Source: Nymphaea colorata (taxonomy: Eukaryota > Streptophyta > Magnoliopsida > Nymphaeales > Nymphaeaceae). From it: a stretch of DNA of 64,000 nt. The stretch covers positions 10,900,106-10,964,105 of the forward strand of contig NC_045141.1 in the NCBI RefSeq assembly GCF_008831285.2, in the 5' to 3' direction. Positions 37,331 to 46,769 of the stretch are shown here, piece by piece. The position numbers and the translations under genes are program-made. Position 1 is the stretch's first letter. Each line of letters begins with the position of its first letter. The notes beneath the pieces were generated by a model, which worked only from the letters and a program-made list of their open reading frames with translations, was not told the DNA's origin and did no database searches.

Positions 37331-37649
37331 ATGATATGAGAGAGAACACTCCTGACCAAACAAATTCTATACAGGCACCAAGTTTGACATTAGGTTCTAT
37401 TAGAGCGTCTACATGCCAAACATAAATTTTCCCGATCTTTTTCAAGGATATCTAGTGCATCCTTCCTTCGACACAAAATGATTTCTTTTTGGGATTGGGC
37501 AATATCAATGCAGAAGAAGTACTTGAGCCTGCATAGATCTTTGATGTCGAAAATCATCTTGAGGAACTTCTTGAACCTTTGAATATTCTCAAAAACCACT
37601 CCTGGTTGCCACAATATCGTCCGCTTAAATTAGGACGACGGTGACACAC
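37330..37649 (-). pseudogene. Copia RT C-terminal part, unit B, split from the rest by the gypsy element
   Basis: On the minus strand 37614-37390 reads FENIQRFKKFLKMIFDIKDL, then RLKYFFCIDIAQSQKE, then RRKDALDILE, a close match to the Copia IKDLGxLKYFLGIE block. VDALIEPNVKL follows. Its upstream half continues at 49778, beyond the gypsy insertion. Confidence 0.85.
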
Positions 37650-39025
37650 CCTCCAATCATTGACCCTTGTCCGATATAGGCAACCTCCCCCGCCACGTGG
37701 CCTCTTTCTCAATTTTAGAAAGGTTATTCGCCGCAGCCTCCTTCACATCTCTTAGCAAAACCCTAGCAGCCACGTGCTTAGCTCATGGGCCCCACCCGAC
37801 CTAACCTCGCAAGACCTATCCCTTATTGACCGGACCCGCCTAGTCTAGTCAAACCTGGTTTGGTTTTAGGTCAGCATAACCAACACCGAGCACTAGTCCC
37901 GACCTAACACCCTTCTTCCGAGCTCACCTCTTAGCCTAGCCTACCCCCATTCCAAGCTCCAGCCCATCCGACCTAAGCCCAACCGAACCTTAACCTCTCC
38001 TACCTCAACCAAGCCTTAGTTAGGAATAGGCTCTCTCCCGGTTAGGCTAGCTTTCCGCTAAGCCTGCCGGTCCTCCTTGGCCTTGGGCTTTCCCTCCGTC
38101 GGCACCGAGCCACACCAGGCGATAGACAGGTAGGCACTGCCAATTCTCGGCTGCAGCCCCCCTTGGTACTCTCGGCAGCACTCCAGGCTGCATTCCCAGC
38201 GACAGGCGGTCGTTCTGTCCTGCCCAACCTTTCCCCATCGGCGGCCACTTTCCTCTCGGTGCTAGGCAGCAGGCGGCTGCCCCATCCCACGCACGGCACC
38301 TCGGCAGCAGGTGGCTACGAAGAACCGAAACTCGCCGGCCATCCTCGGCCCGTGACTCCGGCACCCCTCGGCCCTCTCCTACGGGTCCCGACTGTAGGCG
38401 GCAATCGTCGTCCAACCAACTACGTGGAGGCACATCTCAGTCGGCCTTCTAGTACCACAGCTGAGATCCCCAGGGATACGGTTTTCTCCCCATGGTCCTA
38501 TTCCATGAGAAGCCAAGTTAGCCTTGGCCGGTATACCTTCTCATTCCCCTTGTAGCTTGCGGGTGGTAGTTTTTAGGTTGCATGTTAGTTTGATTCCTGT
38601 TTTTGCTTTGAGCCCGGCTTCGGCCACTATCATTGACCGTGGTACCTCGGAGGCACTCTTGCCTAAGACATGACCGCACAAAACATAGCCTCCCTAGTGG
38701 GTTCCGGGTGTGGTTTGCTTGTTAGTGCATGGTTTGTCGTGGTTTGTTGAGTGAGTTGCGAGTGATAATTTGTATCGATCACATTTGTACTTGCTTCACA
38801 TCCCCATAGTTATTTGTAGCAGGTTTGGCCGTAGTTAGGTTTTCGGGTATCCCTCTCCTGTATCATTGTCCTATTGGGTTTGCGTCGGGGTCCTGTCCGA
38901 CAGGGTAGATCTCTGTATTAATTTGTTTAGGAATTTCAGTTTTTAGACTAGCCTCAAGAAGGTCTTGGAAACGATGATTCATGATTGGTTCGTGCTTTTT
39001 AGCCACAACCGGCATGGTCCGAACA
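37650..39025 (+). repeat. 5' LTR, 5'-truncated (1.38 kb kept)
   Basis: It ends ccgaaCA two bases before the PBS. Its first ~520 bp (37650-38170) match 49206-49772 of the 3' LTR. By eye there are some 30-40 substitutions and two short indels, many of them C/T or G/A changes. The junction with the Copia relic shares CCT, a possible microhomology. Confidence 0.85.
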
Positions 39026-39027
39026 AT

Positions 39028-39039
39028 TGGTATCAGAGC
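39028..39039 (+). promoter_or_regulatory. Primer-binding site (initiator Met-tRNA type)
   Basis: TGGTATCAGAGC two bases after the LTR end is the usual plant LTR-retrotransposon PBS, complementary to the 3' end of initiator methionine tRNA. Confidence 0.93.
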
Positions 39040-39753
39040 TATCTTGAGGCCTTATCCGTCAAGAGCATGCACACGGACCTTTGAAGACAGTTCAGAGGGA
39101 AGAATTGCAGACGGATTTCTTAGATTTGGTTCTAGTAAGTGGTTTTCTTGAAGTTCTATTTTCGGTTTTCCTAGGGTCAGTCACGGTATTCTGAATGTTG
39201 TTCATTGCTAGGCTTGCTCACTCTTAGCAAGTTTAGGGCTGTGTACATCGCACACCCAAGGGTAGCCAAGCTTGAGATGCGTCACCGAGGCACCAAGAGG
39301 GTGCGGTGGTTTAGGCTCTTTGAGCCTGGCCAAGAGCGCGGTGTGACTGCGAGGCAGTAGGCAGGCCAACCCGTCTCCCTTGCCTATGGACACACGGGCA
39401 GCGCAGCAGCATGGTGGTCAGATAGGCAGTTTCAGAATTTGTCAGCGTTAGTAGAAGAGTCATGTATTTGGCTTTCTAGCGTCAGTTGATTTTCCTTAAG
39501 AGTGGCAGCTAAGTCGTTTTTGGATTTTATTAGCAATTGGATTTCTTTTTGAGTGGCAGTAGTTCGTGATTTGGATTTCAGTCCTAGAGTCAAAATTTCC
39601 TGTTTTCAGTTTAGTCGTGTTTCCTTGGCGTTGGTCCTCGTATAATCTTCAAATAGGCAAATCTAAAAAGCAAATAGCCCAAGAAATCCTCAAGGGTAAG
39701 AAGAGCCAACCCAGACGGACTCAGTAGAGATCCAAGATGTTGCATAGGCAAAA

Positions 39754-40735
39754 ATGCAACATATAGAACGTGAAATGGTCAAAATGAGGAGAGACATGGA
39801 AAGACAAGAGGCCTATCGAAGAAGAGAAATGAAACAGCAAGAAGCCGCACGCCGTAAAGAAATGGATGAGTTTAGGGCAATGTTCCAAGCCCTATCCTCT
39901 TCTATTAACACACAGGGCGAGAGGACTACCCAAGGTCCTACCACCCTAGGCATGGGTAAGGGCAAAGGAGTTTTGGGTGAACATCCCAACTCTCCGGTTA
40001 TAAATGAAGTTGATCATAATGTTTCACATGTGGGCACTAGTCTAGAAGGATCAAAATTGAACAAGTACGGACAAGAAGGTCCACAACTTCATCCTGGACC
40101 TCACAACCGGCCGTCCAATGAAACAAATGGCGAACAACATAATCTACACGTACTCCTCGGTTTGCCCACCAAAGTCAGAACCGAACATATTACGAGTCCG
40201 AAGAGGAGGAAGATGAGTCCCCTTCCCGTAGGTCTAGAGCAATACAGAGGCAAGAGCCCTGACGGGTTCCAACAGTTCGGTATGAGTTCCGTAGGTTTAA
40301 CGGGGAAGGCCTACGTGAATAGATGTTCATGGCGGAACGATATTTTGTTTGTCAACATGTCCCCAGGGACGGATGGATAGAAACAAGATCAGCTTATATG
40401 TCAGCAGATGCCACCGAATTTTATATGTGGTTCGACCACAAATATACGAATCCCACCTACGAACAATTCAAAGTCAGTCTTCAACTTCGCTTTGAAGACT
40501 CCACCTATATCGACTATGACGAGGACTTGAAGAACCTAGTCCATACCACCACTGTACAAGCATACCAGAAATAGTTCGAAAGGCTTGCCAGTTTGGTGCA
40601 ATGGACCGAAAGGTCCCTCATAAGTGCGTTCAAAGGCGGTCTCAAGCAAGAGATCAAAATAGATATGAAGACACAGAGGTATGACAGCTTGGAAGAGTGC
40701 TCCGCCATGGCACAAATTTTGAGGAAAAATTAAAA
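39754..40735 (+). pseudogene. Gypsy gag (capsid region), disrupted
   Basis: The first 208 codons (39754-40380) begin with a charged helix (EREMVKMRRDMERQEAYRRR). A frame change near 40320 leads to the Retrotrans_gag core, with FYMWFDHKYTNPTYEQFKVS, RFEDSTYIDYDEDLKNL and, after a TAG at 40572, FERLASLVQW and SAFKGGLKQEI. The order matches plant Ty3/gypsy capsids. The domain ends in a stop near 40731 and the nucleocapsid part is separated from it by the hAT element. Confidence 0.85.
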
Positions 40736-41394
40736 GAGAAAAGAGCTCTCAAGAAGGCTTGAAAGTTCGAAAAGAAGAAACATACATATTCTTCCAGTTC
40801 CCATCTCAAGGGGAACGATAGAGCTCCCTACCCTAAGAAGGGAGATAACAAGGCCACACATGGCTGCAAGTAGGGCTGCACAAAGAGTCAAGCCAACTTG
40901 GGCTCAACTCGAACTCGCTCACAAAAGCTCAACTCGAGCTCGACTCATTTATAAATGAGTCGAGTTCGAGCTGAAAGTTAAACTCGAATTAATAAACGAG
41001 TCGAGTTCGAGTTGCAAGAACTCGACTCGACTCGTTATGTTAAATCAATTAGCTGAAAGTTAAACTCGTTTTTAAATTTTCTAATTTCCCTCATTTTTTC
41101 CCCTCTATTCACCCTTTTAAATTTTCTAATTTTCCTCCATTTTTTCCCTCTCTTCACCTACGTTTCTCTTTCCTCACCACTCATTAATTTTTTTCTTTCT
41201 TTTTTTCTCTTTTCCGAACACGCCTGCTCCTCCCTCATCGTCATTTCCTTTTTTCTCTTTTCCCAACACGCCCCTTTTTCTCCTTTTCTCCTCCCCACAT
41301 CTTCATTTCCTTCCCTTTTTCTCTTTTCCCAATACGCTCTCGTCCCCATGTCGTCCCATGCATAGCCAGCTAAAAAGGAAGGCATTGTCAATAA

Positions 41395-42603
41395 GGGGCC
41401 GTTTGATGCCCTGGAAATCCACTGTAGCAGTGGAAAAAAATTTCAAAATTTTAAAATTTTTCCTTCTCATCAAACTTATAATTTTTTTTTTACCGTTAAA
41501 AGTGGAAACGGCAAAATATTTCTGGAAAAATTTTTCCAGCCAGAGGGATGGAAAAATTTTTCAGGAAATATTTTTGTGACCGTTGGAGGAGGAAGGGAAG
41601 GAAGGAGGGAGGAGGAAGGAGGAGGAGGAAGGGAAGGAAGGAGGGAGGAGGAAGGAGGAGGAGGAAGGGAAGGAAGGAGAAAGAAGGGGAGGAGGGCACG
41701 GTGAGGAGGGAAGGAGAAGAGGGCACAGCGAGGAGGGAAGGAGAAGAGGGAAAGAAGGGAGAGGGGAAGAGGGCACGAGGAGGAAAGGGGAAGAGGGGAA
41801 GAAGGGGAAGTAGGGGAGGAGGGCACGAGGAGGGAAGGAGAAGAGGGGAAGAAGGGGAGGAGGGCACGAGGAGGGAAGGAGAAGAGGGGAAGAAGGGGAG
41901 GAGGGCACGCGAGGGGAAGGGGAAGAGGGAGAAGAGGGGAAGAGGGGAAGGAGGGCACGTGAGGGGAAGGAGAAGAGGGGAAGAAGGGGAAGAGGGAGAA
42001 GAGGGGAAGAAGGGGAAGAGGGAGAAGAGGGGAAGAAGGGGAGGATGGCACGAGGAGGGAAGGAAAAGAGGGGAAGAAGGGAAAGAGGGAGAAGAGGGGA
42101 AAAGGGGAAGAAGGGAAAGAGGGAGAAGAGGGGAAGAGGGGAAGAAGGGGAGGAGGGCACGCAAGGGGAATGAGAAGAGGGGAAGAAGGGGAGGAGGGCA
42201 CGCCAGGGCACCTCCCCACGTCCCCCGTCGCCGCCGCCGATGGCACCGCCTGACGCCTCTTGCCCAAAATCCTCCCTCCTTCCTTTCCCTTCCCTTCTTC
42301 CTCCTCCATCCCTTCCCTTCCCTTCCCTTCCCTTCCCTTCTTCCTCCTTCTTCCTCCTCCCTCCTTTCCTTCCCTTCCCTTCCCTTCTTCCTCCTCCTTC
42401 TCCTCCTTCCCTTCCCTTCCCTTTCCTTCCCTTCTTCCATTTCTACCCAACGAAGAAATTTCTTTCCGGAAAAATATTTCTTACTTAACAAACACAAGCT
42501 TGTTTTGGAAATATGAAATTTTTTTTTCCTATTTCTCAATTCCAAAAATATATTTCTAGAAATTTTTTTCCGTTTCCATGGTTTCCAGCCATCAAATAGC
42601 CCC
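41395..42603. mobile_element. Harbinger-like MITE nested in the hAT element
   Basis: The left end GGGGCCGTTTGATGCCCTGG and the right end (reverse complement GGGGCTATTTGATGGCTGG) are imperfect terminal inverted repeats. TAA trinucleotides flank both sides (41392-41394 and 42604-42606), the target duplication of PIF/Harbinger elements. Subterminal parts also pair (ggaaatttttc/gaaatatttcc-type blocks). The centre is a purine/pyrimidine repeat (41583-42440). No transposase is encoded. Confidence 0.85.
41583..42440. repeat. Long GA-rich tract followed by CT-rich tract
   Basis: About 620 bp (41583-42205) are almost pure purine on the + strand, built from gaggaaggg/aagaggggaag units with ggcacg spacers. 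After a short GC-rich gap (42206-42275), about 160 bp are almost pure pyrimidine (cttcccttcttcctcctcc units). The two halves are partly complementary. Long open frames on both strands here are low-complexity artefacts, not genes. Confidence 0.95.
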
Positions 42604-42882
42604 TAAACGAGCCGCTCGAGCCGGGCTCAAGCTTGAAGACAGTCACTCGAGTCGAGCTCGATCTTGAAGACAATCACTCGAGTCGAGTTCGAGCTTGAAG
42701 ACAGTCACTCGAGTCGAGCTCGAGTTGAAGCTATGAAGCCCGTGTCGAGCTCGAGCTTGAAGACAGTCACTCGAATCGAGCTCGAGTTGAAGCTATGAAG
42801 CCCGTTTCCAGCTCGAGCTGACTAAACATGAGTCGAGCCGAGCTCGAGCTCGACTCGGCTCGTGTGCAGCCCTAGCCACAAG

Positions 42883-43131
42883 CCTCCAACCGTGTATATA
42901 ACCCTAGAACAAATGGAGGAGTTGAGGCTCAAGAAATTGTGCTTCAAATGTAAAGAGAAGTGGGACAAGAACCACCAATGCAAGTCCTTCAATAAGCTGC
43001 AATTGGTTGATAGCTACAGCGATGATAGTGAGAGCAGATCGGATTCCAGTTCTTCCAGTGAAGAGGAACAAGATGGAGAAAAGAAAGAGGAAGCTCCCAA
43101 ACCTACGGTCACCAAAACCGAAGCTAAGTAG
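42883..43131 (+). pseudogene. Gypsy gag nucleocapsid (zinc knuckle)
   Basis: After the hAT element the gag frame resumes with QMEELRLKKLCFKC and the knuckle CFKCKEKWDKNHQC, followed by an acidic Ser/Asp/Glu-rich linker. A TAG stop at 43129-43131 ends the frame just before the protease. Confidence 0.85.
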
Positions 43132-43158
43132 GAGTCTGAAGAGGCTTCTTTCCACTCA

Positions 43159-43563
43159 ATGACTAACCCATTCAAACCCAATGCGATGAGGGTCTTTGGA
43201 ACCATAAACGGTCATAAGGTGTTGATTCTACTAGACAGCGTCGCTACAAACAACTTCCTCAGTACGGAGGCAACCAAGAGGTGTAAAATCTGGTTAGAAC
43301 CATCGCCACCACAGACAGTCATTGTAGGAAATGGTGATAGGGTATCAAGTACACATGAGGGCAAAGAAATTGAAGTAGTGATCCGTAAAAAGCCCTTCAA
43401 AATCGACTTGATTGTACTACCAGTGGATGGAGCCGATCTCATCCTTGGAATGACTTGGCTCGCGACATATGGAGTGGTTGCTTGGGATTTTAAGAATCTT
43501 AAGATGACCTTGACTCACTCAAGAAGGGGACAACGAGTCGGTCACTCTCACGGGACTCGTTAG
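43159..43563 (+). pseudogene. Gypsy aspartic protease with altered active site
   Basis: The sequence has INGHKVLILLDSVATNNFLS where the family has LLDSGATHNFIS, so the catalytic D-S-G has become D-S-V. Later VDGADLILGMTWLATYG matches the conserved protease end. A stop at 43561 and a frame change separate it from the RT. Confidence 0.85.
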
Positions 43564-43576
43564 TACAATTTGTCCC

Positions 43577-44515
43577 ATGGCTGCACTTAAAGCTCTCACC
43601 TTGGAGCAGCTAGCCTATTGGGTTGTCACGCTGGCAACCAATGTTCCCACTTTAAAAGAGCAAAAAGAAGAAACAGTACCCGAGAAGGTACAAACTGTTT
43701 TGGAGCAGTTCCTGGATATTTTTGCAGAGCCCAAAGGATTGCCCCCTCAAAGGGCATACGACCACAAGATTATAATGACACAGGGTGCAGAACCTGTAAA
43801 TGTTAGACCCTACAGATACGGGTATAGTCAGAATGCAGAAATCGAAAAGCTTGTCAAGGAAATGCTCGAAGGTGGCATTATTCATCCCAATAGCAGCCTT
43901 TTTTCTTCACCAGTCCTTTTGGTTAAGAAGAAAGATAATACCTGGAGCTTTTGTGTAGACTATCGAGCCTTGAATGAAGCCACAGTTAAAGACAGACACC
44001 CAATACCTGTAATCGATGAGCTCTTGGATGAGCTAGCCGGCGCCACCATTTTCTCTAAGATAGACCTGAGGGCCGACTATCATCAAATCTGGATACACAA
44101 AGAAGACATTTCCAAGACAGCCTTTAGGACACATGATGGACATTATGAATTCCTAATCATGCCCTTTGGGTTGACAAATGCACCCGCTACCTTCCAACGG
44201 TACATGAATGATGTCTTCAAGAAGTACCTCAAGGATTTTATCCTTGTTTTCTTTGATGACATTTTAATCTATAGTAAAGATGAGGAACAATACACACTTC
44301 AGTTGGCTACAGTCTTGCAAGTGCTCAAGGAACATAAGTTATACACCAAGATGTCCAAATACAGTTTTGGACAATCATCTATTTGCTAACTCGGGCATAT
44401 AGTGTCTCAAGAGGGAGTTCAAGCAGACCCTGAAAAGTTGATTGCCATGGAAAAATGGCCATTACCTAAGGATTTGAAAAGATTGAGAGGCTTTCTAGGT
44501 TTAACGGGGTAAGTA
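43577..44515 (+). pseudogene. Gypsy reverse transcriptase
   Basis: An open stretch of 270 codons holds the [74 protein letters not shown] and the catalytic [13 protein letters not shown] at 44387-44389 interrupts [12 protein letters not shown], then the frame continues through DPEKL to GFLGLTG, where a stop and frame change follow near 44510. The catalytic aspartates (FDD) are present, but the enzyme is broken at its thumb. Confidence 0.92.
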
Positions 44516-45035
44516 CAGAAGATTTATTCAGGGCTACGACATCATTGCCCAACCCCTAACTCAAATGCTCAAGAAAGGAGTCTTTCAGTGGAACGAGAAG
44601 ACTAGGGCAACCTTTGACAAACTCAAAGCAGTCTTTATGTCTGTGCCTGTGCTTACATTACCCGATTTCAACAAGAAATTCACCGTTGAAACTGATGCAT
44701 GTGATGTTGGGATCGGAGCAGTACTCGGCCAAGATGGTCACCTGATTGCATATATGTCCAAGGCCCTAACCAGTAGGGCAAAACCCCTCCCTACTTATGA
44801 GAAGGAACTCTTACCAATCGTAATGGCAGTGAAAAAATGGAGGCCGTACCTAATTGAGCACAAGTTCGTCGTAAAAACGGACCAAAACAGCTTGAAGTAC
44901 ATGCTCAAGCAAGAGTTATCTACGCCAACTCAACAGCGTTGGTTGGCTAAACTTCTGGGCTATGACTTCGAAATAAAATATAAGAAAGGTTCGGAGAATA
45001 CGACAGCTGATGCATTGTCGAGGTTGACTGAATGA
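44516..45035 (+). pseudogene. Gypsy RNase H
   Basis: The RNase H part is continuous: TVETDACDVGIGAVL (first Asp), TYEKELLPIVMAVKKW (Glu), VVKTDQNSLKYML (Asp) and TADALSRL (last Asp) are all in place. It is the best preserved domain of this element but is cut from RT by a frame change. Confidence 0.9.
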
Positions 45036-45059
45036 TTCATGACACTATCAGTGGCATAC

Positions 45060-45705
45060 ACGAATATGTGGGACCGGTTCTATGAAGAACAACAGGCAGA
45101 TCAGAACTTGAGATTGATCAAAACTTCGGTTTCCCAGAACCCAGGATCCATACCCTCAAGGGCAATTTAAAAGAATCGGGCGGTGGTTCCTCCTAATTCA
45201 GAGCTAAATCATGAGCTCCTGCAGTTTTTTCATGACTCTCCCGCTACAGGACACGAAGGGGTCGCGAAGACCGTCAGTAGAGTCAAGGCACAGTTCTAGT
45301 GACAAGGACTGAAGGCCCATGTGAAAAAGTACATCTGCCATTGTACCGTATGTCAGCGGGAGAAATATGAGGCTATCAAGCCTCCTGGACACCTCAATCC
45401 CCTCCACATTCCTACCAGACCATGGACGGATGTTACCATGGACTTTATTGATGCAATGCCTCGATCGAAAGGTAAAGAGGCAGTCTTGGTTGTGGTAGAC
45501 AAACTGACAAAGTACAATCATTTTGCACCTTTGCCACGCATGTACCAACGGCTTATGGTGGCCAACGTATTCCAAGAACAAATCGGCAAACTTCACAGAA
45601 TGCCTCAGTCAATAGTATGTGACAGGATTCTATCTTCATGAGTGCATTCTAGAAGGAATATATGAAGGCCCTAGGTACGAACCCTCAGTTCAGCACGGCT
45701 CACCA
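45060..45705 (+). pseudogene. Gypsy integrase, first part (HHCC and two catalytic Asp)
   Basis: HDSPATGHEG supplies the two His of the zinc site, then a TAG at 45298 and CHCTVCQREK the two Cys. WTDVTMDFIDAMP holds the first catalytic Asp and SIVCDR the second. A frame change near 45640 leads to FxKEYMKALGTNPQFSTAHH, with the catalytic Glu region. The usual HPQTDGQTE segment then fails to appear; it is replaced by an inverted-repeat scar and a foreign RT piece. Confidence 0.9.
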
Positions 45706-45755
45706 CCTAAGCTCGTTTGCTAAATCGTACCTAGGGCCTTAATATATTCCTTCTA
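45649..45755. repeat. Inverted repeat scar (31-bp arms, 45-bp loop) in gypsy integrase
   Basis: The arm at 45649-45679 (tagaaggaatatatgaaggc...) recurs as its reverse complement at 45725-45755, 30 of 31 bases identical. The left arm is genuine integrase coding sequence; the right arm is out of place and directly precedes the foreign RT piece. This is typical of template switching or snap-back repair synthesis. Confidence 0.9.
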
Positions 45756-45756
45756 C

Positions 45757-46020
45757 GACCTAATTCCAAATAAAATACTAAAACTTAAACAAATATCAAG
45801 ATACCAATATTTTAGTAAATTTGATTGCAAAAGTGGATTTTACCATTTAAAACTTGAAGAAGAAAGTAAAAAACTAACAACAATCACAGTTCCAAACAGA
45901 TTTTATGAATGGAATGTACCACCATTTGGATACAAAAACGCTCCTAGAAGATTCCAAAGGTTCATGGACGAACAGTTTAAAGGGTTAAGAAATTGTGTAA
46001 TATATATAGACGATATACTA
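45757..46020 (+). pseudogene. Endogenous Caulimoviridae reverse-transcriptase fragment
   Basis: One open frame of about 87 codons without a stop encodes an RT core unlike the surrounding gypsy RT. Key motifs in order are YFSKFDCKSGFY (D-x-K-S-G type, as in plant pararetroviruses; the gypsy copy has KIDLRADYH), FYEWNVPPFGYKNAP and YIDDIL. Base use is far more A-rich than the flanking element. It covers only fingers/palm; no movement protein, coat protein, protease or RNase H is nearby. It ends abruptly after the YIDD motif, where gypsy integrase resumes. It is a defective relic with no capacity to function. Genus is uncertain. Confidence 0.85.
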
Positions 46021-46634
46021 CGAGATTGTTAATCGGTCAATTGAGACCAACCTCAGGTGTTTTGCAGGTGAGAGCCGCTTCTTGGGTCAAGTTTTTGCCT
46101 TGGGCTGAGTGGTCATACAACACCAGTTGGCACTCATCCACAGGAATGACCCCTTACGAGGCAGTCTACGGATTTCCTCCTCCCTTAATATCAAGATATG
46201 AGGGAGGTACTACTGTTGAAGATAACGTGGACTGTGAATTGCGCACCAAAGAGGAGGTTTTAACCTCCCTAAAACAAAACATCGCAAAGGTGCAAAATCA
46301 AATGAAGCTAGTCTACGACAAAGGTAGAAAGGACCAAGAATTTTTGGTGGGCCAGTACGTCTGGTTAAAGAGACTTCCCTTGAAGCAGAAGTCTTTAATG
46401 AGACAACCATATTCCAAACTCCTTCCTCGTTACTATGGACCATTTCTGGTGTTGCAGAAAATGGGAAAAACGGCATATCACCTAGGATTGCCAAGAGAGG
46501 CACAGGTACACTCGGTATTTCATGTTACCAGGCTGAAGCCACACCATGGGGAAGTGCCTACTATCGTGGAGGCAGTGCCAGATGAAATGCCCACGCCCTA
46601 CCGAATCATCAAGCATAGATATGTACAGCGGTAG
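46021..46634 (+). pseudogene. Gypsy integrase, C-terminal part
   Basis: After the foreign insert the integrase continues as EIVNRSIET, then, after a frame change near 46070, WVKFLPWAEWSYNTSWHSST and GMTPYEAVYGFPPP. The C-terminal DNA-binding part (FLVGQYVWLKRLP, LLPRYYGPFLVLQKMG, VHSVFHVTRLKPH) is complete until a TAG at 46632. Confidence 0.9.
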
Positions 46635-46756
46635 GGTAGGACGAGCCATGAAGTTTTGGTTGAATGGGAAGGTCCCGACCGTGGAACCTCTTGGGCAGAA
46701 TATGGGTCGGTTGTACACCGTTTCTCCTCTGGAAGAGCTAAGGACAAGCTCAATTT
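46635..46756 (+). pseudogene. Chromodomain-like tail of gypsy integrase
   Basis: Past the stop, the same frame reads HEVLVEWEGPDRGTSWAEYG and then DKLNLRRG, resembling the divergent chromodomain (VLVQWxGxxxxxATWE) at the end of plant chromovirus integrases. In that group it guides integration toward particular chromatin. Confidence 0.7.
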
Positions 46757-46767
46757 AAGGAGGGGGA
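46757..46767 (+). promoter_or_regulatory. Polypurine tract
   Basis: AAGGAGGGGGA directly precedes the 3' LTR and would prime plus-strand DNA synthesis. The LTR start after it, tattacag, looks like an eroded TGTTACAG. Confidence 0.85.
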
Positions 46768-46769
46768 TC

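Larger units (their letters stand above)
40871..42874. mobile_element. hAT-type non-autonomous element inserted in gypsy gag
   Basis: Ends TAGGGCTGCACA and TGTGCAGCCCTA are perfect inverted repeats of 12 bp. Flanks gctgcaag (40863-40870) and gccacaag (42875-42882) match at 6 of 8 bases, consistent with an aged 8-bp hAT target duplication. The two arms (40871-41391 and 42604-42874) total about 0.8 kb and carry CGAGCTCGAG-type motifs and several copies of a cttgaagacagtcactcgag block. It is a longer relative of the 299-bp MITE at 28724. A second element is nested inside. Confidence 0.88.

Noticed and set aside
41476-42559. Open frames of 216 to 349 codons on both strands
   Set aside because: They come from the GA/CT-rich tract inside a MITE: stop codons are rare in purine-only or pyrimidine-only DNA. 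The products are monotonous Lys/Arg/Glu/Gly or Pro/Ser/Leu with no domain, and the same DNA is open in several frames.
45993-46634. A 213-codon frame starting with MCNIYRRYTT
   Set aside because: Its first codons are the foreign RT piece read in the wrong frame. The rest is gypsy integrase. It is not a separate gene.
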